Positions 36,051 to 47,966 of a stretch of 64,000 bases of DNA are shown here, in pieces. This DNA is from Lepraria neglecta (lineage: Eukaryota; Ascomycota; Lecanoromycetes; Lecanorales; Stereocaulaceae): positions 496,001 to 560,000 of the forward strand of contig CM065651.1 in NCBI GenBank assembly GCA_033220425.1, given 5' to 3'. Below the pieces are notes generated by a model that had not been told where the DNA came from, did not search any database, and was given only the letters and a program-made list of their open reading frames with translations. How positions within the stretch are numbered: the first letter of the stretch is position 1; every line of letters begins with the position of its first letter. A program made the translations under genes and the position numbers.

Positions 36051-37804
36051 ATGAGTTCCAGCGTGTTTCTTGAGGCTGCGAGACATTTTCGACTTTCCAT
36101 GTCGAGAGCGACATTAATCTGTCTCCTCGTATGATTATTGTCGCATCTATTACTTCCACTGTTTAGAGCACTAACCTTTCTCATTTGTAGGGTGTCTTTG
36201 CACTCGCATTCAAAGTCTTCTACAATATCTACCTCCACCGTCTGTCAACGTTTAAGGGCCCAAAGTATCTCATAGCCTCTGATATACCACTATCAGTGCT
36301 CCAGCTCCGTGGAACAAGTCATCATGCACTGAAAAGAGCTCATGAGCAGTATGGTGATGTCGTTCGAATTGGACCTTCAACACTTTCATTTATTAGTGCG
36401 TCAGCATGGAATGATATCTACGGCTATCGGCGCGGCCGCGCAGTTTTACCAAAAGACCCTCAATTCTACAATGAGATGCTTCTTGACAAAAACACCATTA
36501 CCATGGCAAGCGATGAAGATGCCGTCCCGATCCGAAAAGCTATAAATCCAGCCTTCTCGCATGAAGCTCTGTTAGAACAGGAGCCAATGATAAAAAGTCA
36601 TATCCAACGTCTAATGATGCAGCTTACCAAGACCAGCTACGACGATCGCCGCAACGAACATTGCACCGTCGACCTCCACAAATGGCTAGTCTTTTCCATG
36701 TTCGATATTAACAGCGACTTCGTCTTCGGTGAGGACATGGGCTGCGTAGCCAGCGGCTCGTTCCACGAATGGGTAAAGTTCGTCATCGATTATTTTTACG
36801 CTGCCACGCTCCTTCACCAGTGCTTTAAATTTCCGCTCCTCAATCGACTATTAGCACTGTGTATTCCCAAATCAGTTAGAGAACAACACCGACGGCATAA
36901 TGAGGCATCTCTGCAGCGAGTTCGCAGTCGTATGGATACAAAGATTGATCGCCCGGATTTCATGCATCACTTTGTACGGCATGCTAAGAAAGAGGGACTT
37001 TCCACACGTACTATCGAAGCACAGGCTTCCGTCGTTATCCTAGCAGGCAGTGAGACAACGTCTATTGCGCTTACCGCTGCTGTGTATCACATTCTCAGCA
37101 ATTCCCACGTCTACGAGAGACTTTGCAAGGAGATCCGTGGAGCCTTTACAACGGAAGAGGATATAGCGCTTCCTAATGTGCTCTCCAAGTTGCCGTATCT
37201 CGATGCTGTTGTGCAAGAGACTCTACGTATTCACACGCCACTTGCCAATGGCTTTACCAGAGTCGTTCCAGATGCAAAGGGAGCTATGATCAGCGGAAGT
37301 TGGGTTCCGCAAGGAGTGAGTAGAGCAAGTTACTTTCATTTTCCCTCAAGTTCACCTATTCTACGCTATTCTTAATATCGGCTTGGTTCTTTTGGTTGAT
37401 ATTGCTCACATGTTTTGAACCACCCAGACGGTCGTTACCATCAACCATTATTGCTCTAATACTTCAACACGAAACTTTCGCGAACCATTCTCGTTCATCC
37501 CGGACCGATGGCTTGGTGATCCGGCGTATGATAATGACAAGAAGGATGTTGTGCAGCCATTCTCAGTCGGACCGAGAAATTGTCCTGGCAAGGTGTAAGT
37601 AAAATCTCCTGTACTCTGAAAGATATCGTCTTAAAGACCTTGCGCAGGTTTGCTCTTAACAACATCAAGCTGATACTGACGCATCTGATTTGGACCTTCG
37701 ATATGAAGCTTGATGAAGGGGCGAAAGATTGGGAAATAGGGCAGAAAATCTATAACGGATGGTTTCAACCCGCGCTACCTGTTTTGTTGAAGAGGCGGCT
37801 TTAG
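36051..37804 (+). CDS. Cytochrome P450 monooxygenase
   Basis: Predicted 508 residues in four exons: 36051-36128, 36191-37315, 37428-37594 and 37648-37804. All splice sites are GT-AG and the frames agree. The N-terminus has a membrane anchor (about residues 20-45). The I-helix has AGSETT at 311-316, the K-helix has ETLR at 369-372, the PERF-like block is FIPDRW near 424-429, and the haem loop [11 protein letters not shown] places the ligand Cys near 453. Length and motifs are those of a complete ER-bound fungal class II P450. Position next to a sesquiterpene cyclase suggests that it oxidises the terpene scaffold. The start was chosen because it supplies the anchor and keeps exon 1 in phase with exon 2. 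Confidence 0.9.
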
Positions 37805-38898
37805 GTAGAAGACTCAATCAACGACGTCTTAGGATATGTTTGAAGAAGGGTCTGCGAGTGACGATGACTAATGCTTGTGATCTATATGCAAGTTGATTCC
37901 AACACATTCCTCGAAGCTTACTCACGTAGGTCAAAAGGTACCGTTCCATTTTTTTGACCTACGTGAGTCCTTCTTCTCATTCAATGAACCTCGGTTACAT
38001 AGACATCTGACATTAGCATGTATGTACCACCATTTACTGCAATCCAAGTCCTCTCAGAAGGCTCAACAGCGCGGAGAGGCTTAGCGGCCTCAATGAAGGC
38101 GGGTAGGCATGCGGTGTGAATAAGGCACCACGCTGACTGATATGCACCTTGTGGTTATACATTGGTTCGATAGCTGATGTACTCTGGACATATGCTCCAT
38201 GGCCTCACTTAAAACATGGATTGGAAATAAATTTCCAGTATTCCGTGCAGCTCCGGTTGGCTGGCAGCCATCCGAACTCCACGGGTCCATTTCAATGCAT
38301 CGGAAATTCGGGGATAAGGCTAACGGCTATGGCGATCATGGTAAATGTGATGCGTGTGGTGTGTGGTCTGCTGCATGTTGTCAATCAAGAGCGGATGGCT
38401 AACACAGCCCTTCTTCTTATGAGGCCTCACCTCCGTAAGCGTACCTTCTCTTCCCTCATTCACAGCTGCAAGCCACAATTTGCATTTTAGTTGCAATCAC
38501 TCACTCATCTAACCCCTATCAACCCCCACATCTGCATAGTAGTGGCCTTGCAGCCGCCCTGTAATGGCCTGCATTCGTGGACGTAGCTGGAAGGGTTGCA
38601 CCGGGGCGTGATAGAATGCAGCCCGCTAAGCGCTCGGGAAGTTCTCATCCAGGCATCCGCCTAGGCATACTTGGCTGGCTGCATTCTATTGGAAGAGCCG
38701 AGGTAAGTCTGGACCGTGTTGCATAAGACCAATTTTCGCTTGCGATTATCTTCGGCGGTCTTACTGATGAGCTATGTATCGTTGTTGAGATAGTCAATAG
38801 AAAAGTAGGAAACAAATTGCCTACCAGAATACAATATAACTTCAAGCTATTCATTCTACGAATACCGCCACATCTTGTATCTAGATTGCACAATTATC
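37805..38898. other. Intergenic region between P450 and dehydrogenase
   Basis: No supported gene. Overlapping short frames near 38150-38490 show no recognisable motif. It holds the 17-bp inverted repeat at 37920-37968 and a second, looser pair of 13-bp inverted repeats (ATAGAATGCAGCC at 38611-38623 and its complement at 38677-38689). Confidence 0.6.
37920..37968. terminator. 17-bp perfect inverted repeat downstream of the P450
   Basis: Arms 37920-37936 (ACTCACGTAGGTCAAAA) and 37952-37968 pair perfectly around a 15-base loop, 115 bp past the P450 stop codon. A role in 3'-end formation is inferred from position only. It could equally be a binding palindrome or the core of a tiny transposon. 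Confidence 0.4.
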
Positions 38899-40074
38899 AT
38901 GTGGCAAGTCTTCAGACAGTTCTTCTTCATTCCTACGCCGCCTATCACTGGCCTCAATTGTCCTGATCAAACGGCCCGAGTATGTCTAACATAGCTCTTT
39001 GGCACAAGCTCTATTCAATTAATAACGCACTTCTAGGTCTTTATCGTGACCGGGGGATACGGTGGTGTCGGACTTGAGCTTTGCCAGATCCTTTACGAAC
39101 ATAATGCTACCGTTTACATAGCTGGCCGCTCGCAATCAAAGGCTTCCAATGCCATTTCCAACATAAAAAGAGCCTTACCAAAAAGTTCCGGCCGTCTTGA
39201 ATTCCTGTTCATCGACTTAATGGACTCGTCCACCATCAAACCTAGCGTCGACGCTTTTTTGGCGCAACAGGAGCGGCTTGACGTCCTTGTGAACAATGCC
39301 GGCGTAAGTCGGATCCTGACGGCCCAGAACTAGGTTCAAAGATACGAATGTACTAACTCGTTGAATGCAACGCGTATAGGTTATGTTAAAGGGTAGTAAT
39401 GATCCCCAACACAACAAAGTGCACATCGGCACAAACTGCGTCGGTCCATGCCTCCTGTACAAGTTATTCCTTCCGATTCTCACGAAAACCGCTGCGTCCT
39501 CCCCAACAGGCAGCGTCCGCGTCATATGGGCCGGGTCTATCGCAATCGAAGTGAATTCGCCTAGGCCGGGCGGAATGGAAGTGGATGACACTGGCCAACC
39601 AATGGATATGGACGAACTGTCCAGCTACGGACAAAGCAAAGTGGGTAATGTGTTCCTGGCGCGAACACATGCCAAGACAACACCGCAGACGGGTGTGGTA
39701 CACGCTTCTTTCAATCCGGGCAATCTTCGGACTGACCTACAGCGGCACTGGCATGGTCTTGATCTCACGTTCATGGTAAGTACCCTACCTTCTTCTCAAG
39801 CTCCAGAACACTCTCTGTGGTTTGCGGCTAATGTCTACTGAAGAAGAAATTCTTGTTCTATCCGGCTATCAATGGCGCATACACTGAGCTCTGGGCGGCG
39901 CTTGCGCCCGAGCTGACGCCCGCACGAAGTGGAGCGTACATTCACCCGTGGGGGCGGTTTGGAGATCTTCCGGCAGGCATTGAAGCATCCTTGAAGGAAC
40001 CATCGGAGGGAGGAACAGGCCTGGCGGCCAAATTTATGTCATGGTGTGAAAAGCAGACAGAACCTTATCTTTGA
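38899..40074 (+). CDS. Short-chain dehydrogenase/reductase (SDR)
   Basis: Predicted 323 residues in four exons: 38899-38979, 39037-39303, 39380-39775 and 39847-40074, with consistent phase 0 junctions. The Rossmann NAD(P) motif TGGYGGVG is at 32-39 and NNAG at 113-116. The catalytic set is Ser169 (WAGSIAIE) with Tyr199 and Lys203 in SYGQSK. Similarity is to classical fungal SDRs of the retinol dehydrogenase/WW-oxidoreductase type. The last intron ends in a tandem GAAGAAG acceptor, so use of either AG would add or remove one residue. Likely role in the cluster: oxidising an alcohol placed by the P450, inferred from context. Confidence 0.85.
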
Positions 40075-41821
40075 ACTGGCAGTTATTGAACCACATGGAT
40101 CTATTCTGTAATCGTAATATTCATAAATCAGGATTCTCCTGGTGGAGTGGCGCCTGGGCAGCACGATGATCGAATAGTTGATGTTGTAGTCAGCTCGTAG
40201 CGCTACAGAAGACATGCGGATGGGCAATAGTGAAGATGGTTGAAGTTGACATTAATAACAGTTGTCTCTGCTGCGTTTACGCTGAAAGTGCAGCCTGGCA
40301 TTGCCGGAGGGGCCAAGCTGTTACGTGAAGGGGGAAGGCGCCGCATTACCAAATTTTGTGTGTGCGCCGTATTCTATTTTGTGTGAGCGTCGCCGTGCGG
40401 ACTTCTTCCTAAAAAGTGGATATTCTGTGCGTCGCAGGGCAGCGGAGTTCCGAAGTGTTACATGCTGATGCTTAGATATGCGTCTTGCTCATTCGTGGGC
40501 ACTAGAGAAACAAGACTCCCAGCTGATTCGACAGGATTATGTGTAGTTATCGCTTCATGGTTGTGACGGAACGCCGGTTACCCGTGATGTTCCAGCTGAT
40601 CATTACCCTTGGAGGTAGACCTTGCGAGGCAGCTTGCATCGCAGAAAATGTCTCAAAGGTGTTGGTGGGTCGCAGCCAAAATCTGTTGGTGGGGCTATAG
40701 GCGTTTCGCGACAGTCTACCCTTTTCGCCTTTTCGGACCGACTAGTTACTACGTGCCGCTGACAAAGCTGAAGCGAGAACGCTTTGACAAATTTTGATAC
40801 GAACTTTCCGAATGTGCGACTGAAGCTCCGGTGTGGATGGGTAAGAATCCTCGAAGTCTACCTGCTTTGCATGATGCCAGCTCGGGCTAGATGCTGCCTC
40901 AATCGTGCATATCACATACGGCAAGTCCCAGCCACTCGAAACCTGTCATTCGCAGCTATAGACCCAAGAATCTGCCGATTGCTACCATACTTGCAGTGTG
41001 CCAATCTCAACAGTCTAGGGCGTTTCGATGTGGATACGCGGATCACGAACGTGCCCTCTTCTTTGTCCGCCAATGACCCGGCGCCAGGAACTCGTGGCAG
41101 TGGATTGACCGCACTTTCTTTCCTTCCGTTACTAGTAATATCGTGGGATGCACATTACTCGCTCATCATGAACCACTGCGACAGTGTCATGCAAGCACGG
41201 GATGAACTTCCAAAACGAAGCACCAATTTAACAGTAGAGTGGAGGAAGGCAAGCGTTGAAAAATTTCGATGCAGCAGCATCCAATAGAACTCAGAGTAAG
41301 CAAACCATAAACTGCTACCTACCAGCCGAAATTCAAAGCCGGTGAGAAGGTCCCTTGGATTATCAATGCCAATAATAAACCGGCAACAGATGCAAGCTTT
41401 GCCATACGACCACATGCATAAGAAAATTCCTAATCGCCTGCATACTGAATATACCGCTGATCGAGGTGAGCTTTGCCTTTTAACGGCATACATGAGACGC
41501 AACACGGAGTAGCCGAAAAGTTGCTCATAGTAGAGGATCTTCCAAATCTTTGCCTTTTTGGCACTCCGAGGAACCCAGCTGCTATGTAAGATGATGGCGT
41601 AGTAGTTCTCAATGGGCGATCATGCAGACAGGTACTGGAAGCATATGCAAGACAGGTAGATCTGATTGGCTACATGATAGGTCTTTACATGGTAGTTCAA
41701 ACTTTAGATACAGGCCGCTTTGCGACCACCGGCTTTGATTTACAGATTCCTGTTTCAAAGCGGCAACATATTTAAAAAGCTTGCAATCGGGTATTTTTCT
41801 GATCTATGTCGCTGTGTAGAC
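40075..41821. other. Intergenic region, no supported gene
   Basis: Contains a 167-codon plus-strand frame (40784-41287) and a 116-codon minus-strand frame (41155-41505). Neither shows a recognisable domain or exon-like extension. Composition is normal, without RIP bias. Confidence 0.5.
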
Positions 41822-42656
41822 ATGGACGCCTACTTGAAATCACCCACTACTACAGAATTTGTTGTCGTAGCGGCGGTTTTCGAAGGGCTCGCTACCTTTT
41901 TCGTAGCCCTACGCTTTCACCTACGCGTCAAGCTCAAGCAGGGTGTCAAGTGGGATGACTGGTTAGCTTTGCTTAGTTTGGTGAGCAAAACTGCGTGAAT
42001 CGACTCTTACAACAGCATTGACTTAAGTTGACCAGACTGCCTCGTGGGGTTATGCCATCGCTATCTTTATCGTAGCCAGCCAGATTGGAGTGGACGTCGT
42101 TAAGGTGGATCCGCTTATAGCGGCTAAGAAATATGTTGAGGTTAGTTATCCAGATGCAGAGACTCGGGTCGCTTATTTCTGATGCTTCTCTACAGGCCGT
42201 TGCCATCGGCTCTATCCTTTTGATATTCGTCATTGTTCCGATCAAGATCTCAGTCCTTCTGTTCTACAAGCGCATCTTCACCACCCAACTCTTCAAACGG
42301 TGCATCTGGGTTACTATAAGTATTGTGTTGGCCTGGGGAGTTGCCAGCCTCGTGGTATGTTCTGATCGATCTATCAGTGCACTATTTCCGAAAATCTAAT
42401 TTACCAAGGATGGCTGACCGAATAATGCACAACAGGCACAATTATTGATTGCTGATCCGGTGCCATCGGCCGCCTGGGAAGACCTCGAAAATCCTAAATA
42501 TCGATTCAATTACTTCAAGTTTGGGCTGTCTGTTCCCGTTCTAAGTATCATTTTCGATGGCATCATCTTGCTCTTCCCATTGCCCCCTCTTCGAAAACTG
42601 CAAATGCCGAATAAGCGAAAGATTGCTATCATTGGCACATTCTGGCTTGGTTCATT
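41822..42656 (+). pseudogene. Fungal rhodopsin-like membrane protein, 3' end missing
   Basis: Four exons fit well: 41822-41980, 42036-42140, 42196-42354 and 42436-42656. They encode about 212 residues with five hydrophobic segments and the hallmarks of the fungal rhodopsin-domain (PTH11-like) family: R-x-R around the first helix (LRFHLRVK), WDDWLA, WGYA, FYKRIF, and PLPPLRKLQMPNKRK before the last seen helix (IIGTFWLGS). Family members continue with a further helix and a cytoplasmic tail. Here the fourth donor (GTAAGT at 42657) leads only to a GC-rich repeat tract, so the gene looks truncated. In its intact form such a protein sits in the plasma membrane, and its role in metabolite clusters is generally unclear. 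Confidence 0.7.
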
Positions 42657-43379
42657 GTAAGTCATTCGGTCTTCTCGATGTTCTTTCCTTATCTTTCCTC
42701 ATAGAGAATACCCTAGTAGACATGATCACGAGGATTTTTTCCCCCTTCCACTTCTAGCCTCGCGGGTGAGCAGCGGCCGCTTTAAGGTGAGCCGCGGGTG
42801 AGCGGCCCTGAGCCGCGCCTGAGCTGAGGTGAGCCCCCAGGGTCAATGCAGGGGCAGTGCAGGGGCACTGTAGGGGCAGTGCAGGGGCGCAGCACGCCGG
42901 GGCCAGAAATGGCTGCCTAGAGCCCGGCTTCAATTGCCTCGTTGTATAAAGAACGCGGATTGTTTGTGTGCAGGTGAGAAGGCGCCCGATTCGAGATGGT
43001 CTCGGCGCCGTCTTAGGCGGCGTTCTCACTTGTTATTTTTGGTGCCTGAGATGTGGAAGCGATCTAACGGTATTGACCGGTAATTTTCAAAACGATTCGA
43101 GGATTGTCTCTGAGCGTTACCTAGTGCTGCCTAGAGTGCTGCTGCCTAAAGTGCTGCCTAGAGTGCTGCCTAAATACGCAAATTTGGAGATTCCTATGTT
43201 TCAGATCATCCCTAAGCTACATGGGGCAGAGCAGGGGGTTGCTGCTTAGACTCAGCCGCTTACCAGCCTTTGACTAGCTTTGCCCGCCTCCTCACCTCAA
43301 TTATCAAGCTTTATTATAAGGTTGGTATCGCCGGTTTGGGCAAAAGCGCGGCGCCTCGGGCCGTCCCGCCACATTGTCA
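42657..43379. other. GC-rich low-complexity tract with two tandem arrays
   Basis: An abrupt change of composition at about 42755. It contains an 11-bp array (GCAGGGGCAST, about four units, 42847-42890), a 12-15-bp array (GTGCTGCCTARA, about four units, 43125-43175), and GC-rich imperfect inverted sequences around 42970-43030. No coding potential is evident. It probably represents an unclassified repeat or recombination scar that cut off the membrane-protein gene. Confidence 0.55.
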
Positions 43380-44767
43380 AGGTATAAAGATCCTTCGTCC
43401 CTCGCTGTGTTTCTATTCTTCCTCACCTTTCCTTTTCACCCCCCAACACCTCCCTCGATCTTTTATGGGTCTGCACCCCTTTTCCTCCGACTTTCGCTGA
43501 TCGCCCTGCCTCGACCGTGCACGAGGCGTTTCTCCAAACCGCCTTCGTATCGATCCTCGGCCCTCCATCCAATCTCTCGTCTCCTCGTCCGTCGAACTTA
43601 CCGGGTCGGAACTACGGCTTGAGCGAGCGACACAATCGCGCCCTCTCATTCGCTCCTCTCTCTCCCCCCTCCTACCGCTGCTGCAGCTCAGCTCGAATGG
43701 AGATAGTTCCATTTGGGGGAAAGCTGAAGGCTTCCATACGCCTCTGCCACGCGTGACTCTCCTGCCTCTGCCCCCCCTTCGCCGGCCACCGTTTCACCAC
43801 TACTCAGCTGACCTCCGACTTTGCGACGACATTGGTTGAGAGCTTCAGCTTACGGCGAGGATCCTACAGCGATACGAGTATTGGGATTAGGATGCCTGCT
43901 GGACGACTAATGAACGAAATGCCTCATCCCTCCATCGCGATGCGCTCGGGCTTTGTACCATTCTGCCTCGCCGTGCCGACAGGGATCGCACCTTGGCAAC
44001 GACCAGACGACCTGGCACCGAGGGGCCTAAGCGTGAAGCCAAACACCGGGCGGTAAGCTGTGAGCCCGCAAATGGAGTCCTAGGAGGGTTGGCTTCGCCT
44101 CGACCGACAGCGGCCTTTGCGTGTCTGCCTGGCTGTGCTCGCAAGGGTGCCGCAATGGCGTGGGATCCGGTAACGTGGCCTCGAGACGCCGATCTCGTGC
44201 TTGGGCAGGCATGGTGGACGGCGCGGTACAGCCGATGTGTCATAGAGTCTCAGCTCGAAGGATCCAGCCCGCTGCAGCTGACGTGGCTCGACCGGATATG
44301 GACGTCTCCGAGGGGCGCAAGGGGAAACAAGTTGCATAGGATGCTGATGCGCAGGGAACGCTCAGCTCGTATGAGGCGTGGATCGAGTATGAGGGTGCAA
44401 TGGCCGGGAGCTGCGCCTGGGCGTGCAACTTGGTGTGAGGCGAATGGCTGGAGATCGGCGATCGATGTTGTTGAGAGGAAGAGAAAGCGAGGGACGGGGT
44501 GTGCAAGCCGGGAAGATCCCAGTGCGCGGTCTGGCAACCTTGGGCATATATCATCCACCGCTCGCCATCCCTCTTCACCTGGAAATTGCCTTCTAGACGA
44601 CCAAGTCAAAAACCGTCCGACTATTTGTATCGTCTGGTTCCCTTTGCTCTTGTGTCGTACAATGGCCTTCACTGGGACGGGCCATTTCTATCATTATCAA
44701 CCCTCAACCGCAGGTCTGCATCGCGGTGGGCTGTCAACGGCCTCCGACTTGCATCCCCCTACGGCTC
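43380..44767. promoter_or_regulatory. CT-rich upstream region of the chromodomain gene
   Basis: A TATAAA at 43383-43388 is followed by a strongly pyrimidine-rich stretch (43390-43680), a common pattern at fungal transcription starts. Long overlapping frames exist on both strands (for example 43993-44928), but they reflect high GC and none has a recognisable domain. A 5' leader with introns, or an additional N-terminal exon of the next gene, is possible. Confidence 0.35.
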
Positions 44768-46217
44768 ATGCGAGGGGCCACAATCATACGTCTCATGGAG
44801 AAAGCGAGAGACCAAGTGGGAGACTCGAAGACTACGACCCGAATTGTCGATTTGACTGGCCCGCCGGAGGAGGAGCCTCACAATCCATCCTACGTGCCAG
44901 CACTGGATCTCGACTGCACCACTTGTGATGGATGTCAACTGACACTCCCAGATACCTCGAACGGACTTGATACCACTGGTGGCCACGGTCGCAGCGGTGG
45001 CCAGAAAGACGTTGATTTCCCATCCGTCGGGGAACTGCTGCGCGGTGCAGGAGAGACGCGAGAGCTGCAACGAACAGGCCCGAGTGATGGCCAAGCGACG
45101 GGAGGATCTGAAGGCGACTCCGAATATGACTCCGATGCGTATGAAGCTTTACGAAACCAGCCGCCGCCCCAATTCAGGCCTCCGCCGATCCTCGATTCTC
45201 AAGACAGGAACAATCGCGCAAGTTCGATTCGGAACAAACCTGGCAGTCCAGGTAAGTGTTGAATGCGTCTTTCTGATTCAGCGATTTCAATGGTCGTCTA
45301 ACACTCTCCAGGTGACCCGATCGTGGTTAAGGATGATGACATCGATAGCAGCGGCGACGATACTTCGGAGGAGCAGGTTGGAAACCTTGTTTCGCTCGAG
45401 ACTTCGCCGACGTCTGTGGGGGGCTCAGAGCCTAGGTAGCGCCCTCCATCCCTACTTGATGACTCCAACACTGACATTACGTAGATCCATTTATCTCAAC
45501 CTTCACGAGAACAGCGAACCTGGTGACCCCCACACCTCTCCCTCAAACCGCAATACCCTCTCGTCGACCCTGGGCAGGTCCAAAGGCGGAAATCGCAAGG
45601 GTCTTACGCAAGAGGATCAAGAGAGACATGATAGGGATGGCGACAAGAAAACTGCACCTTCGCTGGCATCCGCAGGGAAAAGGCTTTCGTCTGCCGTTGT
45701 GGGGACGTCTGCGTCGAAGCGTCGCCGCTATTTATCACCTGAGGAAAATGAAGCTGTCAGCAGTAAAGGTGGGTGTGGAATACACATTTATACTTCGGAA
45801 AGTGATTGGCCCGTCTGACATTCCACAGGTAACATATTTACGGTCCCGGAGCAGGATCTCGACACCCAGCCCGACGGCACTTCTCCGGAGTCAAAGGATG
45901 TCCAGCCCAAACTCCATAATACAACCATCCCCCGCAGCCCTGCCAGCGGTACTGCCACCAGCCCACCAACTCTTGCGCAGGCTCATGGACACAGTGATGG
46001 AGCACAAGCCGAGAAGTCGGAGTGGGAAATCGAAGAGATACTCGGCGAGAGAGATACGGTGTCGGGAAAAGAATATATGGTAAGCTGGAAAAAGACATGG
46101 CTGCCCGAAGATGAACTGGGAAACGCAGGGGAGTTGCTGCGGAAGTTCAAGGCAAAGGGCCGAGTACGACGTGGACGCAAACGGGGCAGACCGGCTGGCA
46201 TGGACAAAGTTTGGTGA
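44768..46217 (+). CDS. Chromodomain protein with AT-hook
   Basis: Predicted ~426 residues in four exons ending at 45251, 45312-45435, 45485-45768 and 45829-46217, with matching phases 1, 2 and 1. An ATG 14 codons upstream (44726) is equally open. Most of the protein is acidic and disordered. The C-terminus is a chromodomain (WEIEEILGER...KEYMVSWKKTWLPEDEL), with aromatic-cage-type residues W, Y and W, followed at once by an AT-hook-like basic run (RGRKRGRP). Nuclear, probably binding methylated histone H3 and AT-rich DNA. Such a reader is of interest beside a large RIP-marked, presumably H3K9-methylated block. The N-terminal boundary is uncertain. Confidence 0.75.
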
Positions 46218-47966
46218 TAGTTATATACTTTCGTGGAGAATTTACGTTGTGACCGGAGGATATACATTTATTCTTGCCAAAAGATATCCTGTCCTGCAAA
46301 TCTCTATTACAGGCGCCAGAGGGAAGGGCGGGTCCAGGATCAGTGCTACCGACGGTCCAATTTCTCTTGTCCGCACACACATGCATACCTGGCTCGCAGA
46401 TGTCACATGGCCTCGCAAAAACACACCTTGCATCTTTCTCTCGCCCCTTCTCTGTCCTCACCCGTCTCCATCGCGTCCCGCAACGGGAGCAATACCCATG
46501 CCACCAATTTTTCTCCGCCATCAACGCCGCCAACTGCTTCCGATGCAGCCGGCTACCGACAGAGGTATTCAACTCCGCTTCGGAGGCCATTACAGCATCC
46601 ATAAATGGAAGCCAGCGGGTGTATTCTTCGCCCGCATTTGCGGACATCACCGTGAGCTGAGGCAGAGCGCGATCGCTACGACGGAGCCAGATAAGGCTAT
46701 AGAGCCCCGATATCGATGAGCTCCTCTGGTCACCACGTCTTACGATCCCCAAGCTTCAAGTCTCACCACAAACCCTCCTACAATCACCGGGAATACAGCG
46801 ATTCATACAAGTGATGGCAACAATCCTCCCGGACTATACCTCTTCGTAAAAGGTGGCCCATCATGCCTCCTTTGCCCTCCAGGTATTGGGGTCTTATTCT
46901 ATGGGGCATAAGTCTTCCTGGTGTAAGGTCATACCTACTACCCGAACAGTATAATCGCTCACTCTACCATATCAATCTATTGCTTAGGCTGTTGGCATTA
47001 CATCACTACGAACTCTCAACGGACTGCGTCCAGAAACCCCGTTGCCGGCCCCGGTGTCATTAAGGTCAATTGATCCAAGGCCATGAATGGCGGCAGCGCT
47101 CCAACCCACAGCATTCTATATCTCTTCGAAGCCACGCGCTTAAAGACAGCGTGCCACCAGCCTAAATGTCCATAGCGTAGACGACAGACGACCACGTCCG
47201 CGTATTTGGTGATGATTGCATATGTATCCTCTGTATCGAGTTCGTTGGAGCCGTGGACGTCGAAATCTCCTGGGCATTTGGGGACGGTGAGGATATCTTA
47301 TTCGGAGGCTATATACTACGGGGATCAGATTATGCGTTATTGTGGGGTATGGGAAGGGAACAACAAACTATCAAGCTTTGAACAGGGAACTAGACAGAGT
47401 GTGCACTTTTCTGGGTCGAAGAGGGGGACCCTCTGTGGATTTTTCCCATTCAAGGGGCCCTTAGAGCTCATGTCTGTTGTAAGGAACCCAGAAATTTCGC
47501 GACTGGAATATATGTACTTTAGCCACTCTTGGTCAGGCGCAAAGTGTTATGCAGGTTACAGTAGGATAGCGAACGTCAAATTGCGTCAGGGTTTGTGTGA
47601 TTAATCGTCGATCATTTTCTTTATTTGGACGGGGCTGAGTACGCCATTATGAAGAGCAACATAGAGCCTCATAGCGAGGTGGATTGCGACAATAAATGCC
47701 TGGGATATCTGCATCATCTTCAAAGCCGACATGGCCCAGCAGGGACAATCAGATGTTGACAGCTCGTCTCAAGTAAGGCGGAAGCATTACTGTACACGAG
47801 CTTTGACCCTTTACCGACGGTATTCACCGGCTTCTACACACACATAGATTTACAAATCGCACTAGTGTACTAAGCATCGGCACGATTGTCGCGCCAACTT
47901 TCAGTCCGCGTGAGTGCAGCTGCGCCTGTTGAATATTGGTTTAACATCTAACAGACAATGACGATA
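46218..47966. other. Intergenic region with short open frames
   Basis: Open frames include a 201-codon minus-strand frame (46147-46752) that overlaps the chromodomain 3' end and shows a CSRC..C-like pattern (CSRCGTRW), and plus-strand frames at 46863-47063 and 47206-47604. I recognise no domain in any. The 3' part holds copy A of a dispersed repeat (47770-47930). Confidence 0.4.
47770..47930 (+). repeat. Dispersed repeat, copy A
   Basis: Shares CAAGTAAGGCGGAAGC, GAGCTTTGACCCTTTACCG, CACCGGCTTCTAC and GTGAGTGCAGCTGCGCCTG with copies B, C and D. Class unknown. Confidence 0.6.

Noticed and set aside
40784-41287. 167-codon plus-strand frame
   Set aside because: No domain, no exon partners and a competing antisense frame.
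43993-44928. 311-codon plus-strand frame
   Set aside because: High-GC region with long frames on both strands. It overlaps the chromodomain exon in another frame and has no recognisable motif.
46147-46752. 201-codon minus-strand frame
   Set aside because: Overlaps the 3' end of the better supported chromodomain gene. One Cys pair is not enough for a zinc-finger call.
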